Below are positions 44,575-54,047 of a stretch of DNA of 64,000 nucleotides, one piece after another. Position numbers and translations under genes: made by a program. Position 1 is the first letter of the stretch; each line of letters begins with the position of its first letter. Below the pieces are notes generated by a model. It did not search any database and was not told where the DNA came from. It worked only from the letters and a program-made list of their open reading frames with translations. Origin of the DNA: G965232465 sp965232465 (GTDB lineage: Bacteria; Pseudomonadota; Alphaproteobacteria; JAQWUY01). Where the stretch lies: assembly GCA_965232465.1 (NCBI GenBank), contig OZ246977.1:2294001-2358000 (forward strand), read 5' to 3'.

Positions 44575-46080
44575 GTGCGTAGTGTTGCTAAAAACAATTT
44601 ATTATTTGATGGAATAAAAAAGCATTTTGGGGGTACTTATGCTCTGCGGGATGTATCCCTGAGTGTCGAAAGGGGCGAAATTGTCGCCCTTTTGGGGGAA
44701 AATGGTGCGGGAAAATCCACGCTTATCAAAATTCTTGGGGGCATACACAAAGCGGACGCAGGGCGGGTTTTAGTCGACGGTCACATATATGAACATCGCC
44801 CCGGGGGCTTTGGGGAACGCCAATCTGTGGCGTTTATTCATCAGGACCTTGGCATGGTTGAATGGATGACTGTTGCGGAAAACATGGCATTAGCGTTGGG
44901 ATATTGCCGCAAAAAGGGACTTATCCATTGGCAATCGGTGGAACAATTTGCCGCAGAGGCTCTACAAAAAGTCGGGTGTGCATTTGATCCCACTACACGG
45001 GTACAAGATCTGTCCCGCACCGAAAAATCTTTGGTGGCAATCGCACGGGCATTGGCGGTGGATTGCAATTATCTTGTTTTGGACGAACCCACTGCATCAT
45101 TACCCGCAGATGAGGTGGAACGCCTGTTTAAAGCCCTGCGGCCTTTAAAAGAACAAGGCGTGGGTATGATTTATGTATCCCACCGATTGGATGAAATTTT
45201 CCAAATAGCCGATCGGGTTGCTGTGTTACGGGATGGGGCATTGGTCAGTTTATGTAATATTGAAGACACCACACCAGAAGATTTGGTATATAAAATTGTC
45301 GGGCGAAAAACCCGGCAGGTTATAAAACCCGATATACCATTGGGGGAAACTTTGCTTGATGTGTCGAATTTAAATATGGACACAGTACACAATATCAGCT
45401 TTCAATTACACAAAAATGAAATTATTGGTCTTGTGGGGTTAAGGGGGGCGGGACATGAAAATGTGTCCCGTGCGTTGTTCGGAGCTGAGAATTTTGATGG
45501 ACACATTACCCTGCATGGCACCCGCCCTGATTTGCGATCCCCACAAACGGCGATGGCATCGGGAATTGGTATGTTGGCACGGGACAGAACCGAAGAATCG
45601 GTGGCAATGTCATTAACAGTTCGGGAAAATACCTTTTTAAATCCTGTGGCGATCGGGCGATCCATACTGTCGTTCATGGGGCATCGTACAGAAACGCAAA
45701 ATGCCATGCACATTGGCGAAAAAGTAGCTCTGTCCCCCAACGATCAGAGTATAACGATTGAAAGTTTATCTGGTGGTAATCAACAAAAAGTGGTCATCGG
45801 TAGGTGGCTGGTAACCAACCGTAAATTGTTAATTTGCGAAGATCCCACCGCAGGTGTCGATGTGGGGGCGAAGGCGGAAATATACGCACTGTTGAACCGT
45901 GCCATGACCGATGGCGTTGGCATCATTGTTGTTTCCACCGATTTTGAAGAAGTTGCATCGATTTGCAACCGTGCTATTATTTTTAGTCAAGGTAAAATTA
46001 TATGCGAATTGACGGGCAATGCCCTTACCACAGAAAATCTTATACAGTCCGCATCGGCGTCTAATGCCATGCATAATTAA
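44575..46080 (+). CDS. Sugar-type ABC transporter ATP-binding protein (two ABC domains)
   Basis: A 501-residue RbsA/MglA-type ATPase. Domain 1 has Walker A GENGAGKSTL and Walker B YLVLDEPTASLP; its signature reads LSRTEKSLVAIARAL, as in a rhizobial-type subgroup, rather than LSxGQ. Domain 2 has the degenerate P-loop GLRGAGHEN usual for this family and the intact signature LSGGNQQKV. The start is GTG at 44575 after GAGGG. It powers the transporter formed with its two neighbours. Confidence 0.92.
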   Translation: MRSVAKNNLLFDGIKKHFGGTYALRDVSLSVERGEIVALLGENGAGKSTLIKILGGIHKADAGRVLVDGHIYEHRPGGFGERQSVAFIHQDLGMVEWMTVAENMALALGYCRKKGLIHWQSVEQFAAEALQKVGCAFDPTTRVQDLSRTEKSLVAIARALAVDCNYLVLDEPTASLPADEVERLFKALRPLKEQGVGMIYVSHRLDEIFQIADRVAVLRDGALVSLCNIEDTTPEDLVYKIVGRKTRQVIKPDIPLGETLLDVSNLNMDTVHNISFQLHKNEIIGLVGLRGAGHENVSRALFGAENFDGHITLHGTRPDLRSPQTAMASGIGMLARDRTEESVAMSLTVRENTFLNPVAIGRSILSFMGHRTETQNAMHIGEKVALSPNDQSITIESLSGGNQQKVVIGRWLVTNRKLLICEDPTAGVDVGAKAEIYALLNRAMTDGVGIIVVSTDFEEVASICNRAIIFSQGKIICELTGNALTTENLIQSASASNAMHN

Positions 46081-46092
46081 GGAGTATATATC

Positions 46093-47112
46093 ATGCAATC
46101 ATTTGAATCTAATGCACTGGAACCCACCAAGGCGGACTTAAAAGACGCCTCATTCAAAACATATGTCCTCAGGTTTTTGCCCGTTTATGGGTTGGTTATA
46201 CTAACAGTATTTTTGATTATTTTGTTTTCCATTTTGTTGCCAAATACATTCCCAACATTGTTAAACTTACGGGCAATAATTTCTGACAAGTCGATTATTG
46301 CCCTGCTGTCGTTGGGGGCAATGATTCCCATGGCGGCTGGACGGATTGATTTGACGGTTGGGTATGGGATTGTGCTGTGGCATGTTATTGCAATTTCATT
46401 ACAAACGGTATTTGGTTTTCCTTGGACTGTGGCGGTTGCCACTGTTTTGATATTAGGATTGTTTACTGGGTTTTTAAATGGCTTGCTTGTAGAAGTCGCC
46501 AAGATTGATAGCTTTATCGCCACTTTGGGTACGGGGACTGTGCTGTATGCGTTGGCATTGTGGCATACGGGGGGACGGCAAATGGTCGGTTTACTGCCCG
46601 ATAATTTTTATGCTATTAACGGTACTTTTGTATTTGGGTTGCCGATAACTGGCATTTATGTGCTGATCATTACAATTGGGTTATGGCTGATTTTGGAATA
46701 TACGCCCATTGGGCGGTACCTGTATGCGATTGGTGCCAATCAACGGGCGGCACAGTTAAATGGAATTCCCACACGGAAATTTGTTATTGGGGCGTTTATG
46801 TCATCAGGGCTTATGACCGCTTTTGCCGGGGTGTTGTTGGCATCCAAATTACGCATTGGGCAAGCTTCCGTTGGTTTGGAATTTTTGTTGCCTGCATTGG
46901 TGGGGGCGTTTTTAGGATCGACCACCATAAAACCGGGACGGGTAAATGTCTGGGGAACGATTGTAGGGGTTAGCATTTTGGCCGTCGGCATTTCCGGGAT
47001 CCAACAATTCGGGGGGAGTTTTTGGGTGGAACCGATGTTTAATGGTGTAACTTTGCTGATTGCAATTGGTATTGCAGGTTATGCACAACGGCGTAAAAGC
47101 AGTAAAAGATAA
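46093..47112 (+). CDS. Sugar-type ABC transporter permease
   Basis: A 339-residue inner-membrane protein with about nine hydrophobic segments, of the RbsC/BPD_transp_2 class. The conserved coupling region reads PIGRYLYAIGANQRAAQLNGI (about 200-220). AAGGAG precedes the ATG, 12 bp after the ATPase stop. It is followed by a terminator shared with the converging pta. Confidence 0.92.
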   Translation: MQSFESNALEPTKADLKDASFKTYVLRFLPVYGLVILTVFLIILFSILLPNTFPTLLNLRAIISDKSIIALLSLGAMIPMAAGRIDLTVGYGIVLWHVIAISLQTVFGFPWTVAVATVLILGLFTGFLNGLLVEVAKIDSFIATLGTGTVLYALALWHTGGRQMVGLLPDNFYAINGTFVFGLPITGIYVLIITIGLWLILEYTPIGRYLYAIGANQRAAQLNGIPTRKFVIGAFMSSGLMTAFAGVLLASKLRIGQASVGLEFLLPALVGAFLGSTTIKPGRVNVWGTIVGVSILAVGISGIQQFGGSFWVEPMFNGVTLLIAIGIAGYAQRRKSSKR

Positions 47113-47143
47113 ATCCCTAGCTTATAATATAAGGGATTTTCTT
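47111..47143. terminator. Terminator after the transporter operon
   Basis: AAATCCC (47111-47117) pairs with GGGATTT (47133-47139), and inside CTTATA / TATAAG gives an alternative or additional pairing; TTTTCTTT follows. It overlaps the permease stop codon and sits between converging operons. Confidence 0.75.
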
Positions 47144-47208
47144 TATCATATTGAAGTGCCTGTGAAAAATATAAATTTTACAATTAGCTCATAAGTTTTA
47201 AATACCAT

Positions 47209-49338
47209 TTATTGTGCTTGAATAGTTGTCAGGGCGATGGTGTATACTATGTCTTCCACCAATGCCCCACGGCTTAGGTCGTTTACGGGTTTGTTCATGC
47301 CTTGTAACATGGGGCCAATTGACACACAATCTGTGGATCTTTGTACGGCTTTATATGTGGTGTTGCCTGTGTTTAAATCGGGGAATATAAACACAGTGGC
47401 CTGTCCCGCAACGGGGCTATTGGGGGCTTTGGATTTTGCCACATCTGCTTTGATTGCCGCATCGTATTGTAATGGACCATCAATCACAATATCAGGGCGG
47501 CGGTTCTTTACCAATGCTGTGGCGGTTACAACCTTGTCCACATCTTTACCTGTCCCAGAAGTACCCGTTGAATAACTTATCATGGCGACCTTTGGGTCAA
47601 TGCCAAATGCTTTGGCACTGTCCGCAGATTGAATGGCAATATCCGCAAGATGTTCCGCCGTTGGGTCGGGATTAATGGCACAATCACCATATACCAACAC
47701 TTGATCCGGCAAACACATAAACAACACAGACGACACCAAAGACACATGTGGGGCGGTCTTAATAATTTGTAATGGCGGACGGATGGTATTTGCCGTCGTA
47801 TGCACCGCACCACTAACCAAACCATCCATTTCGTCCGCTTCCAACATCATGGTACCCAGTACCACATTGTCTTCTAATTCTTCCACAGCACGCATTTTAT
47901 TCATGGCTTTATGGACCCGTATTTCCATTAACCTGTCCACATATTTACACCGCAACGCATCCGCATCGAGAATATGTAACCCATCCACATCAATATTAAC
48001 GCCAATATCCTTTGCCAAGTTGCGAATAACCTGCCGATTGCCCAACAAATAACACTCAGCAATCCCCTTCGATGCCACAATCGTTGCCGCTTCAATAGTG
48101 CGGGGTTCATCGCCTTCGGGTAAAACAATGCGTTTTGGGGCAGATTGCGATTGGGTAATCAATTGATGTTTAAACGCTGGGGGTGTCAAGGTATATATTT
48201 TGGCTTTGTCCACATAACATGTTACCCATTGTGCATTCAAGGTGGTCGAATAATACTGGGCAATCGATTCCAAACGGTGTACATCATCAATGGGCTTATT
48301 GCTGTTCATGGTCATCATGGCACGGGATATTTCCCAAGTGCCCCGTCCACGGGTGGCAAATACTGGTAAATCTGCATTTTTAAATGCGGTCATCCACAAT
48401 GGGGTAAATTCTTCGGATAACATATCCTCTCTGCCTGTTAATACCAACGCCCCAATTTTCACCCCCATACTTGCTTGTAAGGCAACGGTCATTATTACAT
48501 CCGACCTGTCCGCTGGGGTAAATATCAATGCCCCCGGTTTAATAAATTCGACCGCATTTTCAATGTTACGGGCAATGACCGATACATCGGTAATACGACG
48601 GGTTTCCATATCACCAGCGTTAATCACATCCGCATTTAAATGGCGTAACACATCCAATGCCCGTGGGCGTTCAATATTCAAATTATGATCAGTGGCACCA
48701 ATTAAAGGCAGAGTTTTAAAAATCTTACACTGTGCCAAGTCCGGTTTGCTCATACTGTGTGATACATTGTGAAATCCTCCGCCTACTTTGGGAATATTGC
48801 CATTTTCGTCCAGTGGGGCATGCAAATTGGTTACAATAACCCCGCTGATATTGTCAACGCCATACACATCGGCACTAATTGCCAGATGGTCATCAAAGAT
48901 ATGCGGTTTTTTGTCATATGGGGATGACACCAACACAATATCCGCATCAAGGGCTTGGGCAATGTTTGTGTTTAATCCCCGTGCATACTCTTGCAAATAA
49001 TTTTCCGCCAACCCTTCAATCAAAATAATACTGTCTTCATCAGGGACATTTACTTCAAAATTGACAACCACTTGTCCCAGTAAACCTTCCATATTATGTT
49101 CGGCGATATAATGTTCCGCTTGTTCAGCTGATATAGGCAATACCACAGGATGCGTACACATGTTTGACATAATCCCATGCGTCACATCATCTGTATTATT
49201 CAGGTTTTTTTGCTGAATCGGTTTAAAGAAATGTACGGCAATATTGCGTTGTTGTAAAGCGCGAAAAACCCCCAAAACAGCCCCTGTTAAAGACACATCA
49301 TTTGTGGTTGGCACCAACATAATCACTTTGTTTTTCAT
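47209..49338 (-). CDS. pta: Phosphate acetyltransferase (long form)
   Basis: A 709-residue Pta, converting acetyl-CoA and acetyl phosphate. The long form has an N-terminal BioD-like P-loop region (MLVPTTNDVSLTGAV), a DRTGG domain in the middle and the C-terminal catalytic PTA_PTB domain (from about residue 380: RIVLPEGDEPRTIEAA, then SYSTGTSGTGKDVDKV). The ATG at 49338 has AAGGA upstream; the frame continues 30 codons further into ackA. It lies 11 bp behind ackA in one operon. Confidence 0.95.
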   Translation of the reverse strand: MKNKVIMLVPTTNDVSLTGAVLGVFRALQQRNIAVHFFKPIQQKNLNNTDDVTHGIMSNMCTHPVVLPISAEQAEHYIAEHNMEGLLGQVVVNFEVNVPDEDSIILIEGLAENYLQEYARGLNTNIAQALDADIVLVSSPYDKKPHIFDDHLAISADVYGVDNISGVIVTNLHAPLDENGNIPKVGGGFHNVSHSMSKPDLAQCKIFKTLPLIGATDHNLNIERPRALDVLRHLNADVINAGDMETRRITDVSVIARNIENAVEFIKPGALIFTPADRSDVIMTVALQASMGVKIGALVLTGREDMLSEEFTPLWMTAFKNADLPVFATRGRGTWEISRAMMTMNSNKPIDDVHRLESIAQYYSTTLNAQWVTCYVDKAKIYTLTPPAFKHQLITQSQSAPKRIVLPEGDEPRTIEAATIVASKGIAECYLLGNRQVIRNLAKDIGVNIDVDGLHILDADALRCKYVDRLMEIRVHKAMNKMRAVEELEDNVVLGTMMLEADEMDGLVSGAVHTTANTIRPPLQIIKTAPHVSLVSSVLFMCLPDQVLVYGDCAINPDPTAEHLADIAIQSADSAKAFGIDPKVAMISYSTGTSGTGKDVDKVVTATALVKNRRPDIVIDGPLQYDAAIKADVAKSKAPNSPVAGQATVFIFPDLNTGNTTYKAVQRSTDCVSIGPMLQGMNKPVNDLSRGALVEDIVYTIALTTIQAQ

Positions 49339-49349
49339 CGTATTTATCC

Positions 49350-50549
49350 TTATTTTATCTGTGCATTCATAATGCGAATACTGTCCTTGGCAATAATCAA
49401 TTCTTCGTTCGTAGGCACCACCCAACATGCTATGTTGGAATTCTTGGTAGTGATAATACCTGTTGTCCCCCGATATGTTTTTTCATTGATATCCCCGTCT
49501 ATTTGCACGCCTAAGAACGCCAAATGGTTTAAAACACTATCACGGATATAAGGGCTATTTTCCCCAATACCGCCTGTAAACACCACCGCATCAACTGGAT
49601 TTTGCACCGCCACCAACATGGATGCCATGTGTTTTGCCAATCTGTATGCGTATACATCCAATGCCAATTTTGCCCGTGGTTTTGTTGCCACCAAAACTTC
49701 CAAAGTACGGCAATCATTACTGATTCCTGACACCCCCAACAAGCCCGATTTCTTCCACAATATATCAGACACTTGTGCATTATCTAAGCCCATATTCCTT
49801 GCCAAAAATTCGGGTAACGCAGGGTCAATATCCCCACAACGGGTACCATGTACAATGCCCTCCAGCGGCGTTAATCCCATGGTTGTATCCACAGAAACCC
49901 CCTTCTTAACCGCACACAAACTGCCCCCATTACCCAAGTGGGCAATAACTAAATTCGGCATATCTATACCAAGAACAGATTTCATATGCTGGGTAATATA
50001 GCGGAAACTGGACCCGTGAAATCCATATTTTCGCACCCCATGTCGATGATACATTTCATAGGGCAAAGGATATAAATACGCCACCTCAGGAATTGTATGA
50101 TGAAATGCTGTGTCAAATACGGCAATATGGGGTACAGAAAATATCTGTTGGGCAAACCGCACCCCTTGTAATTGTGGGGGATTGTGTAAGGGGGCTAATG
50201 TACAACATTTTTCGATACCTGCAATGACTTCATCGGTGATAAGTACACTTTCTTTGAAATCTTCCCCACCATGCACTATACGATGTCCAACGGCAACAAT
50301 ATCACAATCCACCCCTTGCCGTTTCACCATATCCATTAAGGTAATACTTTCCAACAATGCCCGTTTATGGTCCGCCCCCACAACCGCAACCTGCGTTTTT
50401 TGCCCCTTATATTTTATCGCCACTGTGGCATCCGCATGATTCAGCATATCCGCTTGACCGCTGAGCACTTCACACCCCGAATCCACATCGATAACAGCAT
50501 ATTTAAGCGACGAACTGCCACAATTGAGTACCAAAACCTTATTAGACAC
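49350..50549 (-). CDS. ackA: Acetate kinase
   Basis: A 399-residue acetate kinase, making ATP from acetyl phosphate or activating acetate. The family motifs VLNCGSSSLKYAV at the N-terminus, VFDTAFHHTIP, IAHLGNGGSLCAV, GLTPLEGIVHGTRCGDIDP and VFTGGIGENSP are intact. Translation starts at GTG 50549 with AAAGGTG in front. Together with pta it gives an acetate overflow/uptake pathway. The upstream 420 bp contain only an IS256 remnant. Confidence 0.97.
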   Translation of the reverse strand: MSNKVLVLNCGSSSLKYAVIDVDSGCEVLSGQADMLNHADATVAIKYKGQKTQVAVVGADHKRALLESITLMDMVKRQGVDCDIVAVGHRIVHGGEDFKESVLITDEVIAGIEKCCTLAPLHNPPQLQGVRFAQQIFSVPHIAVFDTAFHHTIPEVAYLYPLPYEMYHRHGVRKYGFHGSSFRYITQHMKSVLGIDMPNLVIAHLGNGGSLCAVKKGVSVDTTMGLTPLEGIVHGTRCGDIDPALPEFLARNMGLDNAQVSDILWKKSGLLGVSGISNDCRTLEVLVATKPRAKLALDVYAYRLAKHMASMLVAVQNPVDAVVFTGGIGENSPYIRDSVLNHLAFLGVQIDGDINEKTYRGTTGIITTKNSNIACWVVPTNEELIIAKDSIRIMNAQIK

Positions 50550-50731
50550 TACAATACACCTTTCATTATGATATTACGCTGTGTTTTGCTATATATCACA
50601 AACAACAAGATGTGTAAAATGCCAATACCGCATAAAAGATATACGAAAGCAGTCCCCTTTATGCAGTTTTCACACATATCCTGGTCCGCAAACACAATAT
50701 GGATGCCTTATTGAAATACTTGTGCACCCAC

Positions 50732-50945
50732 AGCCAACAGTTGGCAGAAAAAGTGGGCGATTATAGCACCGTATCTAGCCTATTCCGAGCATATTAAAAA
50801 GGTGATTTATACCACAAACACCATAGAATCCATCAACCGACAGATCCGAAAAATCATTAAAAACAAAGGGGTATTCCCCAATGACACCGCCATCAAAAAA
50901 TCTTTATTTTTAGCCTTGCAAAATGCAGAAAAAAAGTGGACATGA
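50732..50945 (+). pseudogene. IS256 transposase 3' fragment
   Basis: About 214 bp closely matching 18318-18530 of the intact IS256 transposase gene, including the catalytic-Glu region TTNTIESINRQIRKI, but with scattered differences and a TGA soon after. Both ends of the element and the rest of the gene are missing. The stretch 50550-50970 between ackA and tsaB holds nothing else that I recognise, apart from the ackA promoter region. Confidence 0.88.
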
Positions 50946-50970
50946 CCAGCCCCACTGATTTGGTCCATTT

Positions 50971-51672
50971 TTAGGTTGGCAGTTTTTTGTTACATGGGTA
51001 TATGGATTTTGGCGGTTGCACATCGGGGGGGCGTAAATATAAGGGGGGGCCCCCCTTGTATATGGCGGTTGTGTCCCCTTGTTGCAACAGATGGTATATG
51101 CCCCTTGCGATATTGTCCGCATGGGGGTATGGGGGGCAATCGATCGCTGTACATGTGGGGGTGTCGATTTTTTGCAAGTATCGTTTTACACCGCTGCCGA
51201 CTATATATGGGTTTGGGGATATATCTTGTGCCAGCAGGCTGCAAAGATCATCGGTAGCAGTGGCACCATCAAACGATTGGACATAAAAATCTTGGCGTTT
51301 ACTTTCCATAATAACGGTAATATTGTTTATATTCGGGACGGTGTACAGGACTTGAAATGCCATAGCATGCAGGGACGATATGGCGTATAATGGCACGCCC
51401 AGCCCCAATGCCAACCCTTGGGCGGTGCTAAGCCCAATCCGTATGCCGGTGAAATACCCCGGACCATTACAGGTATATATGGCGGATATATGGGCTTTGT
51501 CAATTCCTGCGGTGGTAACTACCCTATCCACCATAGGCATAATATTAACCGCCTGCCCATAAGGCATTAATGCATAATCCGATGCCAGCACTGTATTTGT
51601 ACAAGTATCAAAAACCCCTGCTGTGCATGCCCCACCGCTGGTGTCGAGTGCCAATATATATGATTTTTTCAT
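50971..51672 (-). CDS. tsaB: tRNA threonylcarbamoyladenosine biosynthesis protein TsaB
   Basis: A 233-residue member of the ASKHA fold that partners TsaD in t6A37 synthesis. The opening ILALDTSGGACTAGVF, the GPGYFTGIRIGLSTAQGLALGL stretch and the C-terminal PLYLRPPDVQPPK signature are all present. Its 3' end is directly next to the IS256 remnant, yet the reading frame looks complete. Essential in most bacteria. Confidence 0.94.
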   Translation of the reverse strand: MKKSYILALDTSGGACTAGVFDTCTNTVLASDYALMPYGQAVNIMPMVDRVVTTAGIDKAHISAIYTCNGPGYFTGIRIGLSTAQGLALGLGVPLYAISSLHAMAFQVLYTVPNINNITVIMESKRQDFYVQSFDGATATDDLCSLLAQDISPNPYIVGSGVKRYLQKIDTPTCTAIDCPPYPHADNIARGIYHLLQQGDTTAIYKGGPPLYLRPPDVQPPKSIYPCNKKLPT

Positions 51673-51701
51673 ACCCTAATGTACCACAATATCATAAAAA
51701 G

Positions 51702-51729
51702 TTGACAATTTTATTTTTTATGGTACTGT
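51702..51729 (+). promoter_or_regulatory. Promoter of the small membrane protein gene
   Basis: -35 TTGACA (51702-51707) and a -10-like TACTGT (51724-51729) with 16-bp spacing, 42 bp before the ATG at 51772. Confidence 0.55.
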
Positions 51730-51771
51730 ATGTACATCTGGACAATATCACTATACTCTCAAGGAAAAATC

Positions 51772-51915
51772 ATGAAAAAAACTTTAAAAATCGTATGTAT
51801 ATCCACAATCACCCTTATTGTAATTATCGCAGGAACAGGCATGTATAAATTCAATTATCTGTCGGGTAAAGATGGATACGATGTGGATGGCAATAAAATT
51901 ACCACTGAAAAATAA
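51772..51915 (+). CDS. Small membrane-anchored protein, 47 residues
   Basis: MKKTLKIVCISTITLIVIIAG forms one N-terminal hydrophobic helix, followed by a short polar tail with GKDGYDVDGNKI. AAGGAAAAA precedes the ATG and a consensus-like promoter lies upstream, so it is probably expressed. The helix could be a signal anchor or a signal peptide; there is no lipobox. I do not recognise a family. Confidence 0.6.
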   Translation: MKKTLKIVCISTITLIVIIAGTGMYKFNYLSGKDGYDVDGNKITTEK

Positions 51916-51966
51916 AAAACCAGACAATATAATATTTTTACAAAGACGGGGATTAAATCAAAAAAA

Positions 51967-52054
51967 TGGCGGTTTCGGGGGGATTCGAACCCCCGAGGGG
52001 TTGCCCCCAACACGCTTTCCAGGCGTGCGCCTTAAGCCACTCGGCCACGAAACC
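51967..52054 (-). tRNA. tRNA-Ser(GGA)
   Basis: An 88-nt class II tRNA including the encoded 3' CCA. The acceptor stem GGTTTCG pairs with CGAAACC, the D-arm contains GCCGAGTGGCTTAAGGC, the anticodon loop CTGGAAA gives anticodon GGA (UCC/UCU codons), there is a long variable arm, and the T-arm has GGTTCGAATCC. All stems close. Confidence 0.97.
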
Positions 52055-52128
52055 TTACTTGCCTTGATTCTGTGCGTTTTGTACCACTAATATGCCCTTT
52101 TTTCAAGATAAAAATATTTTATTTCACC

Positions 52129-53160
52129 CTATACCTTACCACTGACCCCAGCCTCATGAAAAGTTGCCATGTCTGTATGGCATCGGATTGCCCCTTGTAC
52201 TATGGATAATGCCAAGGTTGCCCCCGATGCTTCGCCCAATCGCATACCAAAATCGAGTAATGCTTGTTTGTCCATAATATCCAGCAATCGTATATGTGCG
52301 GGTTCTGCGGACAAATGCCCAAATAAACAATGGGCAATATAAGATGGATCGTAACTGTATAAAATCGCCGCCGCTACTGTACATGTATATCCATCTAGTA
52401 TTATCGGTACCCGTGCCATACGACCGGCAATAATAGCCCCAACAATCGCACACAATTCAAAACCCCCCAAGTGTTGCAACACCCGTAAACCATCGATTTT
52501 ACCATGAACCCTCATGGCATTTTTATGCAGGGCAACGGCTTTTTCGACCACCGCCACTTTATGGGCGTATACATCCCCACTGACCCCTGTACCGGGTCCG
52601 GTCCAATTCACCGGATTTCCACCAAACAACGCATATGCCATTGCCGCCCCACTGGTGCTGTTACCAATACCCATTTCCCCAACACACAAGGTGTCAATCC
52701 CCGGTTCGACTGTTGTCATACCATATGCAATGGCATGCACACAATCGGTTTCGGACATGGCGGGTTGTTCGGTAAAATCATATGTGGGATATTCCAAACG
52801 CATCTCATACACCCGTAAATCCGCATCGGTCATTTTACACAACTGATTAACCGCCGCCCCTTGATTTCGGAAATTTTGCACCATTTGGGCGGTAACTTCC
52901 GATGGATACGCACTAACCCCTTGTTTTGCCACCCCATGGTTGCCGGCAAATATGGATACCCTTGGATGATTCAAAGTGATATGGGCTTTCCCTTGCCAAC
53001 GGGCATAATGCAGGGCAATATGTTCCAATATCCCCAATGCCCCTTGTGGCTTAGTCAAGATTTTTTCCCGTTCCTGTACAGCTTTTTCGCTGTCTGTACA
53101 AGCGGTGGGAAATTCCTGAAAAATAGTATGAATCTCCGCAAAAGTATTTATGGTAGTCAT
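52129..53160 (-). CDS. cobT: Nicotinate-nucleotide-dimethylbenzimidazole phosphoribosyltransferase
   Basis: A 343-residue CobT, which activates the lower-ligand base of cobalamin as alpha-ribazole phosphate. Typical stretches are LTKPQGALGILE, IFAGNHGVAKQGVSAYPSEVT, GEMGIGNSTSGAA and the C-terminal EAGVSG with the catalytic Glu. It is divergent from cobS with 96 bp between, too short for a cobalamin riboswitch. Confidence 0.96.
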   Translation of the reverse strand: MTTINTFAEIHTIFQEFPTACTDSEKAVQEREKILTKPQGALGILEHIALHYARWQGKAHITLNHPRVSIFAGNHGVAKQGVSAYPSEVTAQMVQNFRNQGAAVNQLCKMTDADLRVYEMRLEYPTYDFTEQPAMSETDCVHAIAYGMTTVEPGIDTLCVGEMGIGNSTSGAAMAYALFGGNPVNWTGPGTGVSGDVYAHKVAVVEKAVALHKNAMRVHGKIDGLRVLQHLGGFELCAIVGAIIAGRMARVPIILDGYTCTVAAAILYSYDPSYIAHCLFGHLSAEPAHIRLLDIMDKQALLDFGMRLGEASGATLALSIVQGAIRCHTDMATFHEAGVSGKV

Positions 53161-53256
53161 TGATTTTTCACCCTTTGTATATTACAATGGGGCATAATAT
53201 CACAATAATAGGGGATTTTACAGACGAAAAATCCCCATAAAAAAGGAAAACCACAC

Positions 53257-54018
53257 ATGATAAACTTTAAAATTTGTACCCGCCAAGCCCTGTTAAGTGC
53301 GTTTGCTGTACTCAGCCGTATACCATTGCCAAAATTTGAGCACACCCCCAATTGTGTATGGGCATATCCATTGGTGGGGGTGGTACTGGGGGCACTGTAT
53401 GTTTTGGTGTTCGACCTGCTTACATGGGGGGGGGCATCCCCATCTGTGGCGATTGTGGGTATACTTATAGCCATGGCAATTTTAACAGGGGCATTACACT
53501 TGGATGGTTTGGCGGATACGGTGGATGGAATATGTGGCGGACAGGATATAAAGCACCGACAAAAAATTATGAAAGACAGCCATATTGGGACTTATGGCGT
53601 GTGTATATTAATTTTAGCATTTTTATTATACTTTACCACATTGAACAGCTTGGCGGAAAAACAGTACATGATATATCCGCTTATGGCGGTGTGTGTTATC
53701 AGCCGTATGGGCATGGGGGGATTACAAATGACCACAGATACCGCCAAAGACACAGGCACGCTTGCCTGTGTGAGCGATTTGGATTCATGGCAAAAACAAG
53801 ATAATTTATATATGATAATATTATTAGGAACGACAATATCGATACTGTTTATCGGGGTGTTTGACACGGTTTACTTAATGGTGTGTACGGGTATTATTGT
53901 ATATATTTTACGCAAAATTTTTATGGCAAAAGTGGGGGGGGTAACGGGCGATACTCTGGGGGCGACACAAGTTATACTGGACATTACCTTGCTGATTATA
54001 TATAGTATATCCCTGTAA
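53257..54018 (+). CDS. cobS: Adenosylcobinamide-GDP ribazoletransferase
   Basis: A 253-residue integral membrane enzyme that joins adenosylcobinamide-GDP with alpha-ribazole (phosphate). The metal-binding motif LHLDGLADTVDGICGG (about residues 80-95) and GGVTGDTLGATQ near the C-terminus are present, with about six hydrophobic segments. AAAAGGAAAA precedes the ATG. First gene of the cobS-cobC-cobU-cobW-like run. Confidence 0.95.
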   Translation: MINFKICTRQALLSAFAVLSRIPLPKFEHTPNCVWAYPLVGVVLGALYVLVFDLLTWGGASPSVAIVGILIAMAILTGALHLDGLADTVDGICGGQDIKHRQKIMKDSHIGTYGVCILILAFLLYFTTLNSLAEKQYMIYPLMAVCVISRMGMGGLQMTTDTAKDTGTLACVSDLDSWQKQDNLYMIILLGTTISILFIGVFDTVYLMVCTGIIVYILRKIFMAKVGGVTGDTLGATQVILDITLLIIYSISL

Positions 54019-54047
54019 ATACACATATCACATGGGATTATAACATT

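Noticed and set aside
45002..45048. Non-canonical ABC signature in domain 1 of the sugar ATPase as a sign of inactivation
   Set aside because: The LSRTEKSLVAIARAL form recurs in a known-looking subgroup of sugar importers as far as I recall; all other motifs are intact.
49339..49428. N-terminal extension of Pta from an upstream ATG at 49428
   Set aside because: The extra 30 residues overlap the end of ackA and are not Pta-like; the ATG at 49338 has a good AAGGA and the family N-terminus.
53161..53256. Possible cobalamin riboswitch between cobT and cobS
   Set aside because: The 96-bp gap is too short for the ~200-nt aptamer and lacks the B12 box.
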